Positions 24,600-38,800 are shown, numbered from the stretch's first letter. The stretch is DNA of 64,000 nucleotides from Limanda limanda (GCF_963576545.1 NC_083641.1:17216002-17280001); one strand, 5' to 3'. A program made the numbers and translations. Notes: generated by a model from the sequence alone, not told the origin.

Positions 24600-27500
24600 T
24601 AAATCTATTAAAGAAAATCTGAAACCGCGCAGAGTTGTCTCTCTGCGACTGTATTTCGAAGAAGATGATCACGAAATATTTTTTGAGCTTGAAGGAATCG
24701 AACTGTTGTTTCAAACAAAGATAATCAGAATAAATCTTTTAAAATGTTGTCATACGTGAGTTTTGATTTATCCGTTAAAGCCATCAAAGGCAGCAGTGCT
24801 CACCCTGGATTAAGGTGGTAATTCTAAAACACCTCAAGTGTCAAATAAATGTTTTTATGAATGAATATAAATCATTTACAGGCTGTAATTTCTTTATTAG
24901 ACTGTTTTAGTAGATGATTAGTAGATGTTTTTAGGGGGTTCATATTTATTCACTTGCTTTCTGTGTATCCTTACTGCACTTCCACGTATGTACAGAAAGA
25001 CCAAATCTCCTGCACACTTCAGTGAATCTGCTATTTAGTGTTTCTCCTGTTATAAGAGACTCCAACAGTTTGAACTCCCTTCTCACTTGTGTCTCAGTTA
25101 TGGCTCAACACTGCCTCTCTGTGGTAAATGACACAAAAGACACACAGCCGAGCTCAAACAAATCACTGATTCTCATTCACACAGTGGATGAAGATTCACA
25201 GTTGTAATAACAGGAAGGAGTAAGAGGTGACTTTTCTACATTAAAGAAACACATATATAAGGTGAGTGTAATGAAAACAGGAAGAATTTCTACATTTGAA
25301 TATTAAATAACAGATAAAACGATTTATTTGTTCATAATGCACCTTTAATGGGTTAAGTCATTATATCAAAAGAACAGAGAACAGGTTAATTTGATACATT
25401 TGGGTTTTTTATCATTTTAAACAGTTTTGGAAAGTTGACACATGCACAACAAGTAGATCATAATTGCATATTTAGTAACCAGTGCAACTTTGCGAACACC
25501 ATAACTTCTGGGTCTGTTGAGAATACAACGTGATGACACAAGGTGTTCTTGAATGTGAAGTGGTGTTTTCACACAAATTGCCGTCTGTCAACATACACAA
25601 CTAGTGGCGTTGTTGTGGAGGCATGAGCTGAGACACAAGCCCACGTTGAGCTGCAGTACAGCTGCAGCAGGGTCTGGTCTTCCAACCAAATTTGAAAAAG
25701 CTTCCACGGTGTGACACGCAGGCGTCCCAAATATGGCTGTCAGCTGTTAGTGCCTATCTGAGGTTTTTGCTGCTGGGCCTTTGAGGACATGCAGGGCAAA
25801 TTCTTTACATTTATGAACATGTTGGCACAACAGCATGTGAAAAGCAAAAGGTTTGGCTCTATTGCTGTATCTTAGCAATATGTTGGCGAATTGACAGGTC
25901 AGGTAAGTAATGTAGGCAATATATTTTTCTGTATGTGAATATTCATGCATGCTGCATAATTACAATTGACCTTTTTAACATTATTTTCTTTGAAATCAGA
26001 AACTCATTTGTGTTGTATCCTACATCCTACATAACTGCTATTCTATGTATGGATCCAACTCTCTGAGGCAGTAGGCTATTATTTATTATTACTGCTGTTT
26101 CGTTCACTTTGCCAGACTGAGCCCCATTGACTGTCCCCAAGAGGAATGGGGGCATTGACCTCATTCCAGAGCCCCAGCTACATTCCAGTCAACAACCACC
26201 ACAGACAATAAAACTGTTTCTTCTCCCATTCACACAAAGCTCATAAAGATGAAAGCCAGTCCATGGAAACACCGGTTTCCTCACTTGCTGTTCTAAGTTA
26301 TTTTGAGTCTCTATCAAGTGAACGATTACTGTGCTTACATGTCTCTCTTTCCACGGTGGCAGGTTTTTGAAAAATGTAATAATTTAAATAGCAGTCAGGG
26401 GAACTCAATCGTGAAGAGGATTGCAGCCAATGCTGAGGACTGTGATGAGCACTCAAACATTAAAGCATCAGAGTAAAGACCACATCTAGATGTGACCAGA
26501 AATAGATAATTGCTTTAAAAGGGAGTCTCCTGATGCTGTTAATGCATTGTGTCAGAATAATTACTAGACTTCATTGTGCATGACAGTTGTTAATAAAGCC
26601 TACTACAGTGCAGAACGTGTTGATTGAAGGGAGGACTGGAAGCTTCAATTTATTTCGGTCCAATGGCTCACAGATGGGATTTTTTCTGTGTCCAGAATCT
26701 GAGTGCTGTGGATGCCACAGTGCCATGCCTCAGAGGATGACATACACTTGCAGCACAATGCTGTCATTGATTAAACGCTCTCTCTCTTTATCTGCCTTTG
26801 CACGATAAATCGGCCCATGGCTCCAGTCTTTCTTCTGAGGTTATCTCAGATGTTCAACTCGCAACTTCAGAAGTTGAAGTAGTTTGGAGTTAGACTGTGT
26901 TGTTTTTAAAACTTTTAATGCCACTCTGGTAAACATGACTGTTTAACAGAAATATACTGGACGGTGTCTTTTCAACATACTTTATCATCCCATGTGGTTT
27001 TATCCCAGGTGGAAGGTTATAATACATATGCAGATAATATACATTTTGGAATCAGAATTTGACTACGGAAAAATAACTAGGGCTGCAGCTATCGATTCAT
27101 AATTTGTTTTGCCTTGTTGAAGTAATAAGTAAAGATTCAGTAGAGGTTAAAAGGGGCGTTTTCCACCATTTCTATTGGTTAAATTGAACTTAAAATCAAA
27201 TAAATAAAAAATATATACCTAAACTGACTTGAATTGTATATAACAAAAATCCTGAATAAATCCCAAAACAAAGAGTTGTGATTTAGAACTAAATAAAAAT
27301 GCATTCACCTTAACATCTAGGTGAATGCAAATAGAAACCAGAATTAAAGAACAATATGGTAGTGAACTTGGTCTTGGCCTGTAGGTTTCCCCTTGCTCTT
27401 TTCCAATCATGAGGATGCATGCAACATAGTCACTATGATGCCTGCAGCTTTGGGAGAAAGTGGATGCTCAATTCCATTTCACGCTGTGGCCTCCGTTTTG

Positions 27501-28800
27501 AGGTTGGTTCAGATGAACACTCTGGCTTTGATTACAACTTGGATTTCTGATTTACCTGCGCTACAACTAAGTTTTCCATTGGCATGAAGCAGTCGCACCA
27601 GGTGCACAGTCGCTCATCTGTGCTCTGTTGTGGAGAGTCCTGTGAATCTCGTTTGTTTGGCAGTGAGAAAATCATCTCCTCGATTGAGAGATGTAAGAAG
27701 TTAATTGGCACTGATTGCGGCATTGTGTAGCCATCGATGGAAGATATTAGATATGGATACAATTATTTAAAATTCAACATCGAGAGAAAAATCAGTAAGA
27801 CGCTAAACTAACATGGATACAAAATGAGACGAGTCAAAAAAAATGAATTTATTCGAAAAGAAAAAAAGGACGAATCCAGTTATAATACAAGACAATACAC
27901 TATTGGATGATTGTCACAAATTCAAATATTAGTCCTATTTTGTTTCGACATACTCAAATAAATGAATGAACCAATTAACATTGAAATCTGCTTTGCTGTA
28001 GCAACCAGAATGCATGTTGAAGATGAAATGATGATCCAAGAGCATGAAAAGGATCATCATAAGAGGCTCTATGTTTTGAATGAATGGTGCCTACGTGTAG
28101 AGAGTAATAGAAAAATGCAAAGTCATCTCTAGATCACAAACATGTGATATCCTGGGAAAACAATGTACAGGTCTCGATATGTTCAGTTATTGTCTAGTAC
28201 ATTCCCAATGTGAAGAGAAACATGCTGGTTTGTAAGTCTCCATGGAATAAAGAGAATCTGTTTTTATGTAATGTAGGTTCGAAAAAAGATTAAGCTAATT
28301 TGAAGTTTGTCTGGTTTGCATGTGTTTTGCTTGTAAGAAGTAAAGTAAAGACGTAAAAGTCCATATGGGCTGCACACTGGAATGTGCATGACGTAATGGA
28401 ATTATCCAGCCAACTAACTTAAGTGGCTCTAATGACTAAAAGCTGTTTCATCAAAATGATCCGAGCAGATTTAGTTTGCGTTTGTTTAAGTGAAGTTAAA
28501 ACACACGACAACCATGAGGCTCTTCTGGCTCCGCAGAGCAGTTTGTGTGTAATCTTGGAATTTGAAGTCACCTCACATACATTAAATCTACTCTACCCAA
28601 TAAAACCTAAGTATCAGGAGACACAACCAAAAGCATAAACATTCTTTGAGTGTGTGGAAGCCATTAGTCCTGCTCAGCCCCCTTAAACCACACCCACGAA
28701 GGATAAAGCAGCATGGGCTGCAACCCCCTCCAACCATTCAATCCAGACACAGGCTGATGAAGTAGAACTTCTATCTACTTAAGGACATATACAGAGAAAA
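24600..28800. other. Gene-poor spacer between TTC12 and the dispanin gene
   Basis: About 4.2 kb. Open frames on both strands are short, lack family resemblance and lack usable splice context. No tRNA or other RNA gene is apparent. A few A/T-rich words and a possible short repeat end near 27073-27105 are all I can point to. The two flanking genes are divergent, so both promoters lie in this spacer. Confidence 0.5.
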
Positions 28801-28802
28801 AT

Positions 28803-29198
28803 ATGGAAGCAGGCAGGAGCCAATCAGTTGTTCCATCCTACCTGGGATGGTCCATCTTCAACACTTTGTGCTGTTGTCTGCCAATTGGGATTGCTGCAAT
28901 CGTCTGCTCTTGTAGGGTAGGTGACTTTTCCTAAATACCAAACTTAATTTTCCTTCTGTTGCTGCTTTACATTCTAAAAGATGCCTAAAATCAGTAACAA
29001 TACAAACTGCTTTTTTAAAATCATTTTAAAAACGTTGATTATTGTTTTTTTTTAAAGGCACAAAATGCAAATACTGCCGGAGAATCCGCCATAGCTCAGG
29101 ATGCATCGAGGACAGCCAAGATCCTTAATGTCATCGGGCTTGTGTGTGGCATCATTTTGCTCATCATTATTATCGCCTACAAAACCACTCAGGGGTAG
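28803..29198 (+). CDS. Small dispanin (CD225/IFITM-like) membrane protein
   Basis: Two coding exons, 28803-28916 and 29058-29198, phase 0, 84 residues. Exon 1 holds the conserved half of the CD225 domain: YLGWSIFNTLCCCLPIG with cysteines at the membrane-proximal end of the first hydrophobic segment, where IFITM proteins are palmitoylated. Exon 2 begins with a short polar loop containing ASRTAKILNVIGLV and runs into a strongly hydrophobic second segment (VCGIILLIIIIAY) before the stop. The intron sits at the usual place inside the domain. The N-terminal tail is only about 11 residues, far shorter than in human IFITM3, and carries no YxxL-type endocytic signal. Family members include antiviral IFITMs and non-immune dispanins (PRRT2, TMEM91, TMEM233 groups); I cannot choose between them. 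No interferon response element is evident in the 200 bases upstream. Confidence 0.85.
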
Positions 29199-29454
29199 CG
29201 ACATTGAAGGTGCTTCGAAGACGTCGGAATCTCAGCAAGACTTTCCTCTTCACTTTGATTTCCCTTCCCCCCATATATAGGACCCCTAAATAGAACCAGA
29301 TGTCTTTGTGTTGTGCCTGTTTTGAAGATATCCTGGAAAGATCCATGCTGTTGTTTTGGTGTTGAAACATGCATGATTTGTGTAAGGAGACAACTGTTTC
29401 CTTTTTTTATATAATGGAATGATTATCTTTTGTTGTTTCTTGTTATATATATGA

Positions 29455-29460
29455 AATAAA
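29455..29460 (+). terminator. Poly(A) signal of the dispanin gene
   Basis: AATAAA 257 bases after the stop codon at 29198. The transcript should end near 29475, about 400 bases from the stop of the convergent large gene. Confidence 0.7.
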
Positions 29461-29479
29461 CTGACAAACAACTTTTTTG

Positions 29480-29876
29480 TGATCTGTGATTATGAGAGCT
29501 AAAGACATAAATGTCAAAAAGTCCACTGGCTACTATACTGGCCAAAAAAAATAGGGGTTTGCTTTTGTTTCACGTATCCATTTACTTTAAATCATAGGAA
29601 ATTACCTGATAAAAGATGTAAAGACACATGAAAAATCTTAAAAATCCTGGGCTGAGAAACAAGGGTACATCGATGCTTAATTTCAAGGTTAAATCCCAAA
29701 TAATTAAAAATATAACAGTTAGGAAGTATAGATTTCCTCATTGTCATATTATCATTAACCTTGAGCATCTACAATTTTATGGATCTAGCAAACAGTTTAA
29801 ATACGATCTGAAAGTAATTTGTGCTTGAGCTACGATTGACATCCTGTTTACATCTTCTAAACCACACTGGGTTTTG
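29480..29876. other. Short convergent spacer, no gene seen
   Basis: About 400 bases between the dispanin poly(A) site and the stop codon of the large minus-strand gene. It should contain the 3' UTR of the large gene, but I see no canonical AATAAA on the minus strand here. Confidence 0.5.
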
Positions 29877-32800
29877 TTAGTCGGGGTTCCTGACATGTTT
29901 TGATCCAATCTGCTCTTTTTCTTCTTTCTCTCTGGCCTCTGAGCTCCTCTCTCTCAAAAGTCCCTCAAGATGCGAGAGTAGAGACGTCTCCCGGTGCCTC
30001 CTCTGAAGTTAATAAGCAAAGCAAATAACACAATGAACAAAGAGGCCTCTATGTGAACGATAAGAAGATAGTGTTTTTTCATAGTTATTGAAAATATTCG
30101 CTTCTTACATCTTCAGAGAGCTGTCCTGGGTTTGGTTTGTGAAGCCTGTGAAGGAGGGAGGCAGCGTGAAAGTTGGACAGAGTCCCATGGGAGTTTCCTG
30201 AAGGGGCCTGTTGGTCCTGAAACCGCGCACCCAAATTGGCTTCCTGTCCTGATGGGCACATACCCCACAATCTTGCATTGAACAGCTCCCCCAGGCATGC
30301 CTGCAGAACCTGGGATGTAAAGTCAAACAGACCAACCACATTTAAATTAAAGTCAAGCCAAAGTAAACCCAATTAATAGTTCATACTTCGGCTTTATTTT
30401 TTAGTGGACATTAAAAACAAGTTCTTGTCTGTACCTTGAAGAAAAGCCTCTGGAAGGCGGGACTGGAGTCGGAGCTCATGTCTTTAACTTTGACATGGGC
30501 CAGACAGTGGAGCAGCAGCAGAGAGAAGCCTCCGACTGACTGGAGCCGCTGGCGACGGACAAAGAGCGTCTCCTCTGCTTCCTGTCAACACAGCGGCCAT
30601 TCACACGGTACTCTGAGCAAGACGTGCAAACCATATTGACATGCTTAAGTCTAAAGTGGCCCCTTTGCTTTGGTCGTGTGGATCCCTCTGAAGTCTGATG
30701 GAATGTGAAACAGCAGAGGGGGCCCCAGAAACAGGCTCTATATCCCTGACCTCATGCAGAAAAACATGTAGGTTGTGTGGGAGGAGGGGGGGGCAAGCAG
30801 AGAAGGAATCTTTTGTGTCCAGAGAGCAGCGGGGCTGGAGAAGATGTAGAACAAAAGCTTTCACTGGTTGGATCTGTTCACTGAACAACCCCATGTGTTT
30901 CCCCTGAGGCTCCTTCAGGCTGTAAACAGCTAACGGACGTAGAAAGTTGCTTGGGCGCTGTCTCGTGTCCTGATTCAGTTGGTTCAGTTAAAATTTTCTG
31001 TATTTTTGATTATTTTAGTATTTGTCTGCATTATCTCTCATGTCATCACTGCCACAGAACTTGTCATCACAGTTATTCTTCTCATGACAGGTCAATAACA
31101 GCAGCAAATCAGCTCATTTAAATACAACAACTACTTGCAGCTAAAGGTCCTGCTTTTAAAATGTTAATAAAGTAAAACTAACAGCAACATCTGCACATAT
31201 ATGATTAAATGAAAAGGGAGTCATCGATGTTGTTACAACAATTAATAATACTACACTTACCTTGCTCTGTATGTTATAAGCTGATGGTGCAGTATATTAA
31301 CCACTTATTTGTAAAGTAGTATCTATAGCTGTCAGATACATTTAGTCATAAAATGTCACAAGTACATCCTTTCTCTCCAGCTGTGAAGTAGAAGTAGCAT
31401 CAACGTAATATAGTACAATGTGATATAACATCCAATGACAACAAATACACTAACGAGTCTTACTTCTTCTGGATCTATACCACAACCTGCACAGAGAGCA
31501 GGATCTGCAAACCTCTACGTTCTCATGCACAATTCTGTTTCAGCAGAGAGCAGGGAATCCTGAAACCACACATTCACAGCGGCAATGGATATTTCACAGA
31601 TGCTCTTGACGTTCTCTTCATGGAATTCAGTGGGAGTGGGATCGGACAGTCTGAAGTGAAGAGCAGTGTTTTACAACTTTTGCCGAGTTGTTTTGCTGTT
31701 AACTATCTGTGGACAGCCTGCTGACCCCCCCCCCCCCCCCCCGTGACACTGAGAAGGGCCTTTTTTTGACTTCAATTTAATGTTAAACGCATTTTCACTG
31801 TCACTGGACTATGTACCAGTATGATGTTGATTATACTTATGGTAAATTAATTGTATTTATATCTGTCCGATCGACCAATTAAGGCGCTTTGCAGTACAAA
31901 TCACATACACCCATTCACATTCTTGTTCTTCGCACACCATTCACATACTTCTGGTACAACCAGGCAACTTGGATTTCAGCTTCCTGCCCAGGGACACTTC
32001 TGCATACTGACTGAAGGAGCCGGGGAATAAGCATATGGTTGGTAGACGACCCGCCATACCCCCTGAGCCACAGTTGCTCTTATGTTTACACAGTTGACGC
32101 TTTTTCAGGCCGGAGCTGTAATTTGTACCTGATAAAAGAAGGAATTTCTGAAGGCGTTGTTCAAGTAGTTGTTGTTCGGCAGACTGGCAGCTATCTGAAG
32201 GGAAATAGCGGGAGTCTGTTGGAAAAGAAAAACAACAACCTGAGTAATTCTTGTCCAAGTATGCCAAAGTAACCTAAACTCATTAAAAAATATTGAAATG
32301 CAACTTTGTCTATTCACTAAAACAATAAAGAATAATTAATAAATTAAATTGGTTTTGACAGTAAAAGACATCAACACGAAAATGAATCAATAATGTGGGT
32401 AAAAGTCTTTTTTAGATAAGTTTGAAGAGATTATACAGGCCTAACGGATACGGTGTATGTTTAAAGTGTTCCTGCCGAAATTAATTCGGCCTCAGAGGAT
32501 CACAAGAAATTAAGATTTAAACGCTAGCCGGGGGCCAGGCCACTTAAGGCTTCAAAATTAAACAATGAAAGCAATTTTGAACAATAAATAGAAAAAGTTT
32601 ACAAGTTTATAAATCAGAGTGAAACTTTGTCACCAACCAGTTGTAGACTGTGTAATGTTTGCATCAGGAAGAGTCCATGTTGGTAGACCAGGAACTCTCT
32701 GGGGTTGAGGACCGACGGGTCCACAGGGACCAGCTCTCCCTCACATTCCCACTGAGCATCAAGGATATCAATGAAGCTGTTGCCTTCGTCTGCGCAAAAC

Positions 32801-35800
32801 ACAGAAAACAACTATTTCCAATAAGCCCTTAATACTGCAGTCTAGTGTTATTGCTGCAAAAGCTCTTCACCTTTTGCAAAATGATGCTTGAGAGTCTATG
32901 AACACCTTTTTTTTAAAGTTTCCAACCTCTTCTCCACCTGACTTACCGCTGAGCTCTCCTCTCAGAAGCCCCGCCCCGCAGGCCCAGCCCCTCAGCTGCA
33001 GCTCTACGACTTTCAGCAGCTGGAACACAGGAGAGAGCTCCAGCAGCCTGGTCCACTCCTCCTCTGAGGCATAAAATGAATATGGAGGGGTAAAGTTTAC
33101 ATGCCTCACCACATGCAGTGCTCTCACGGTGCATGTATTTTAAATCACAGCGTTACCTGGGACTGTGGGGACAGAGATGTGTGTGGGCTGAGCAGAGTCT
33201 TCCACAGGACGGTTCTCTGTTAGGAAATATGTTGAAATGACTCATTATTGTCGTGGGAAAAGTTTGATATTTTGTGATCTAATTAGTGTGAAACTACGGC
33301 CAGTAGACACTAGACAGTCAGTTTGTTCTACGAGGGGATTTTTTAGAACTTGACGCATTCACCAATTTTCCTCGTACTTTGAGTTTTCTTATGGGTTGAA
33401 ACGTTATTTACAAATGGACCAGATCTGTCCTAGGAGTCACATCAAATTCATCTTATTCAAATCAAGTTTTTCACTCATGGATTGTATATTTTAGTAGTTT
33501 GAAGAAATTATATATAAAATACAAAGTGTTCAGTTTTACCAGGTAACTTACAAATTTTTCTGAAATTAGAAGCGTTTGCAGAATTGACGAGTCATGCTCA
33601 TATAAACTCCCCGTACAAACAAAAGTAAGAGAAATATCAGATGAGAATTTGAAAATATTCTTGCATGAGGTCCAATGACTGTCAAACTCACAAATGAAGT
33701 TGGTATGTTTCCTTCGTTTACTCTGTTCATAAGCTGAAGTTATAGAAACAGAAGATGCCTGATCTCCTCTGTTTCCAGTCTTCAGTTTCATCAGATTCAG
33801 ATTCCAGATTTATACATAAGTAACACATAAGAGTGGTGTCTATTTTCTCACTTAACACTCAGCAAAGAGAATATGAATATTTTCCCTGGAATTAGTTAGG
33901 GTTCAATGTATATTCCTGGATAATGTATATACCCCTTTGTGTGGATCTATGCAGGCATTTAATTTGGCTCTTTTCTGACCTGTGTCCTCTCCGTCCAGCA
34001 GGTTTTTGTAGATGTCAGTTCTGTAATTTTTTCGTAATCCTGCTGACTAACAAATAAACAGACAGAGGGTAAAACAGAACGTTCCTGCTGGACTCATTTC
34101 TAAGGTATGCTTTGCTATTTAGCTAGAAGCATGGATGATTGATTCCCTCTATGTGGACGTGTAAATATCTGTGTCTCTCCCCAGACTGCTTTTGCCAGAT
34201 TAAAGCAGGGAAAATGTATTATTCTCACTTACGTACTGTACTGTAGACGAGCACAGCACAGTTCAACAGTGTGAAAGGGGGTCTCACATTCACAGCTCTA
34301 ATTTCTGCTCACCCTGGGACTGGACACCAGAACAGGCGGTGTGTGTTTGTGAGTTGTGTGTTGGTGCAGAGCCAGCCTGCATACCATTGTCCTGGGGATG
34401 AGCTACATTAACTGGCTCCCTCAGAGACTGGGTGGAGATTCCATTGGAAACACGGATTGTTAGAGACACTGTAAACTACGTGAGTCAGACATCAAACCAA
34501 GTATCTGCTAGAGCGGACGTGAGAATTTGTCTAAACAAAGAAGATTCTCGAAAGAGCCAAGACACATTATGTTGAGGTACTGGACTTTAGAGACATGGAA
34601 AGATTTGACGGAGACATGAACAATTAAAGATTTTAAAACCTACCCCAGTGGTGAATGTAGCTCTGTAATCTCTACATATACAATCTAAGTTTTGGCACAT
34701 GCAACATGATTGTCAAAATTATAGTAGTCATGTTCTCCTTCTACTCCATCTCTAGTCTCCAGAGACGATAAAGAAGCAGAACATAGAGAAACAACAACAT
34801 CCTGGATCTAATCTGGGTTTTTTAACTCAAGGACACACAAACAGTTGATTTGTACAAACACAGTGTCAGTTTCCATCCACTCTGCTCTAATCTTGGTGCA
34901 TTTTAACCACCAGCTGAGTCCCCAGTATTTCTAGACATAGGAGGCTCTCTCCACACACATGTTATCACAAGGGTTGAGCGGCTTTAGAAGTACATACCTT
35001 TCACCACAGGCACAGAGGCAGTCCAGACCCTGGAGGCTATCTCCAGCCCGTATGGCGGTTTAACTGATAAACCTGAAACATGCCAGAAAGCAAACTTAAA
35101 GAAGGAGCCTGGTATTATTATATGTTTGAGACCACAGCCAAGAAGGTATTGATCCTACAAACAATCCTGCCCCATTGTTTTGTTGCATAAATCTATTAAA
35201 AACACATAAATAAGCCTCAGTGACAGGACCCCTAACTACTATGGATATAGGCCCTTAGATATTTTGAGTCAATTCCATTTACATTGTCCTGCGGCCGTAA
35301 ATACTCTCTAAAGCACTAATGGCATATTCCTACGGCACAGCTTTTTAGTTAGGCTTTTTTAATGAACGATGTACAGCGTTTGCAACTAATTATTTTGATC
35401 TTTGAAAGAAACAGCAGTGCTTCATTTCTTTGTTAGAAATATAAAAATAAAGTATAAAACCAGCGTTATCCTGTAACCACAAGATCAAATTGTTAAATCC
35501 CATGAGAAGATCAAAACATAACAACATATTGATCCTACGAACAGGTATTTTTCTCACAGCCTAATTTAATGGCAAATATTGTGTTTAGCAAGCAGCTCCA
35601 TTGTTTTCACTAAATATCCCAAAATATATTGAAAACACATAAACAATCCACTGTGTTGCAGAGTTTGACATGGCTCTTCTTTTATATGCATGGGCGCAAT
35701 TTTATTTTGAGTCGATCCCATTTACCCTGTCCTGCTTGGAGAGGCGGTGGACTAGTGGCAGAAACTTGGACTATGGGCAGAAAAGGTCTCTGGTTCGACT

Positions 35801-38800
35801 CCACGGAGAAACAACAAAAAGACTAACCTGGATTGATCTGTCCAAAAATCCAAGAGGATTCTCCCTACCCTGTCTAGTGCCCCTGAGCAAGGCACCTTAC
35901 TCCCCCAACATCTGCTCCTTGGGCGCCGTACATGGCTGCTCACTGCTCTGTGTGTCCTGCACCAGATGGGTTAAAAGCAGAGGTTAAATTTCCCTCCTTG
36001 AGTGTGCTTGTGCATGTCTGTGAATGTGTTTGGGACAAATAAATGTATCTTAATGTATCTTAATCTGCTGCCATAGATACTCACTGAAAACAACCAATGG
36101 CTTATTCCTATGGCACAGCCTTTTGGAAGAATTGTTTTACATTGTTAAATAAATGGAACTGTACACTGTCAGTTTTGTTGAAAGAACAAATTTATAAATA
36201 AACCAGCCTTTACCCATGATACCTGACTGTGTTGGGAAAAGTGCAATAATAGTGATAGATGCAGGAATCCAGAGTCGAGCTGAGAGTGAGGAAATGTGTG
36301 CGGCAGGATAGAACGAGATCACAGATTGTAAATCAAAACTCAGCACGGAGAGAAGCATGACATTTGTATCGCTGCGAAATTGCATGCCGTTTTTCATTTG
36401 TGCTTTAGAACAATACTGTATATCCAAATGTTTGCCATCTATCATGTACTACAGCATAATCGAAAAGATGATAGCCCTGTTACTGACTCTGTACCTGAGA
36501 CGTGATGATTGCAGGTGTTGGGGGAAAGGCTGGCCGACTGTTTTTCTTCCAGCAGCTGGTTCAGTCTCTCCAGCAGAGGCAGAGCCTTCTGCTGAAGCAA
36601 ACCCATGACCTTAGTCGGCCTCTTCCTGGTGCACTGGACCAGACCATAGTCCTTGTACCAGAAGTTACCACACAGCACCGCCTAGACAATCACCAAGAGA
36701 GAAGGAGCTCAAAATCACACAGAGATAATCAAAACAAAACTTATTACAGCCCTCTTAAATCTTGCTTGACAGTTGAGCTTAGGTCTAAACGAACTCGATG
36801 GGATGAAGGTAAGGCCAAGACAAGCTTTGTCATGTCTTTATATATATATTTATAATTCAGTGTCATTTATTGAGAGGGTCTGTCCGCGCCATGACCTGAG
36901 CGGTGTCGGCACGCAGCTGACAGAGGTGTCTGACGAAGTGCAGAGCGACGAGAGCGGCCTCCACCTCCGTCTGTCTGCAGCAGCACTGCTCCCACAGCTC
37001 TCTCTGACTCAGCTCTCTGTCCTGCAGGACACATGGACACAGAGGACGCAAAACGCTTTTACTCACATTTAGTCAAACAAAGTCACAATGTGCATCTCAG
37101 AGCTCCGAACTTAGAGCTCTCAACTCGTGTCAAAGTTCAAGTACAAGACTTTCCAAAAACGATGGTATTGCATACTGTTAAATACTATAGGGCTGTTTAT
37201 GGGGGGGACATGCAAACTCGACGCAGGAAGTTCTCGTCTGAACCTTGCTGTGATGTAACAGAACTAACCACTCTTCCACCGTGCCATCATATAAGTCGCT
37301 ATTGCTTATTGTTATGATCTATATGAAATTATAGCATGTTTAAAGACAGATTTTTCCTCATGAGTGGAGTTGTGGTATTAATCGTGTCTTTGTGGACACA
37401 GAATGAAAAAAAGACAGGTCTAAGATCATTAAATCCAATTATGTGTTCTACCTCCTCACTGAGCTTGCACCATATACAATATGTTGATTCATATTGATTT
37501 TATGTTTCACTACTGTTGATGACAACAACACGGCAATATTGTTTTATCGCCCAGCCCTAGTAAAGCATCACACCAGATGTACATGTGTAAAACAAAGAAT
37601 AAGCTACCGTCCCACATATAAACCACGAAGCCAATATTCTGACCACAGCATGCAGAGTTGTAGCCCAGTCTCCTCCCTGTGTCCTCTTTTCCTGTTCTTG
37701 CTGCAGCTGCTCCACACACACATCCACCTTATCGAGCCCCGACACGAGCTCCAACTGCCAGACGCTCTGCTGATCCCACTCCTCCTCATCACCTATACAC
37801 AGAGAGGGAGAGACGCACAAAGACATGCTGCCAACCCAAATAAAATACCCAACACTGACATTATGTTAATTACTGTGGAGCTGAAGGATCAGACAGGAAA
37901 TGCTGGCACGAGAGCGCCTCTCTTTTGGAGAGCGATGAATGTAACCACAGCGCAGGTCATGACTGCAATTTCCCTTCATGCTCTTCACCCTGCCAATTTG
38001 GCAGCCGCAGTTTATACCCTGCGTGAGGATGTGTAGTACATGTGGAGGCAGCATGAGAGCCAGGTGGGAGTGCTGAGCGGCTCTCCTCTGGGCCTCGGCC
38101 TGCGAAGACTCTTGCAGCTCCACAGCTGCTTCCCTCAGTTGCCTCCCTGACCACTGGAGCTGCTGTGGAGTACACATTTACACGAGGAAGGTGAAAAGTG
38201 GAGGCACAGCTTTGCATACTGACAAAAAGTGATCTTGTGAAAGACACAGAGACAGACACAGATAATCAAGCCATTGGAAATATACATGCACACACTCAAA
38301 ATTGGCGATACGGTTAATTATTACTTGGCAAACACCTAAAAAATCATTTCATCGTCCAGCTTTCTTGTTGTGCGCCCGCAGGATATGAAAAGCTTTCCTG
38401 CAATTACTCTCCCTTCCCACTCGCTTCCAGCATATCCATATCCCATTCATCAGCTCCACATGCTCAACACATGTTCTCAGAGGCTAGGACTGTCCTCTGA
38501 GTAGAGACTATGTGAGACATTTTCAACCAAAACAGCAAACTCCACCTGCTGACCTGAGACGACTTAACTTCTGTGACTCTGACGAGATACTGGAGAAGAG
38601 CTGAGTCCAGATCAGACAGGATATCTTCCTCACGCTGCCTCTGATGCTGCCAGTACGTGTTTCGCTCACACACCTCTCTCTGCAGAGCCTCCACCTGGTA
38701 GCAACGAGAGGAAGATTCATAAAAGCCCAGCGATAAGCTTCCATCTCTTTTATCAAGTTCACAAATCTCCCTCCAGCAGAAAATAACAGGAAGAGAGTTG

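Noticed and set aside
24650..24740. Divergent plus-strand gene starting next to the TTC12 promoter
   Set aside because: The only start codon gives about 20 codons before a stop and no donor site is convincing.
27073..27105. Second clear copy of the intron-1 TTC12 repeat
   Set aside because: Only about 30 bases (AGGGCTGCAGCTATCGATTC) are suggestive; the rest does not follow the family.
35792..35802. Consensus B box suggesting a tRNA gene
   Set aside because: No cloverleaf or anticodon arm can be drawn; the body and tail are those of a SINE.
36357..38036. Plus-strand open frames of 80-180 codons
   Set aside because: They are antisense shadows of large-gene exons 21-24 and have no splice or homology support.
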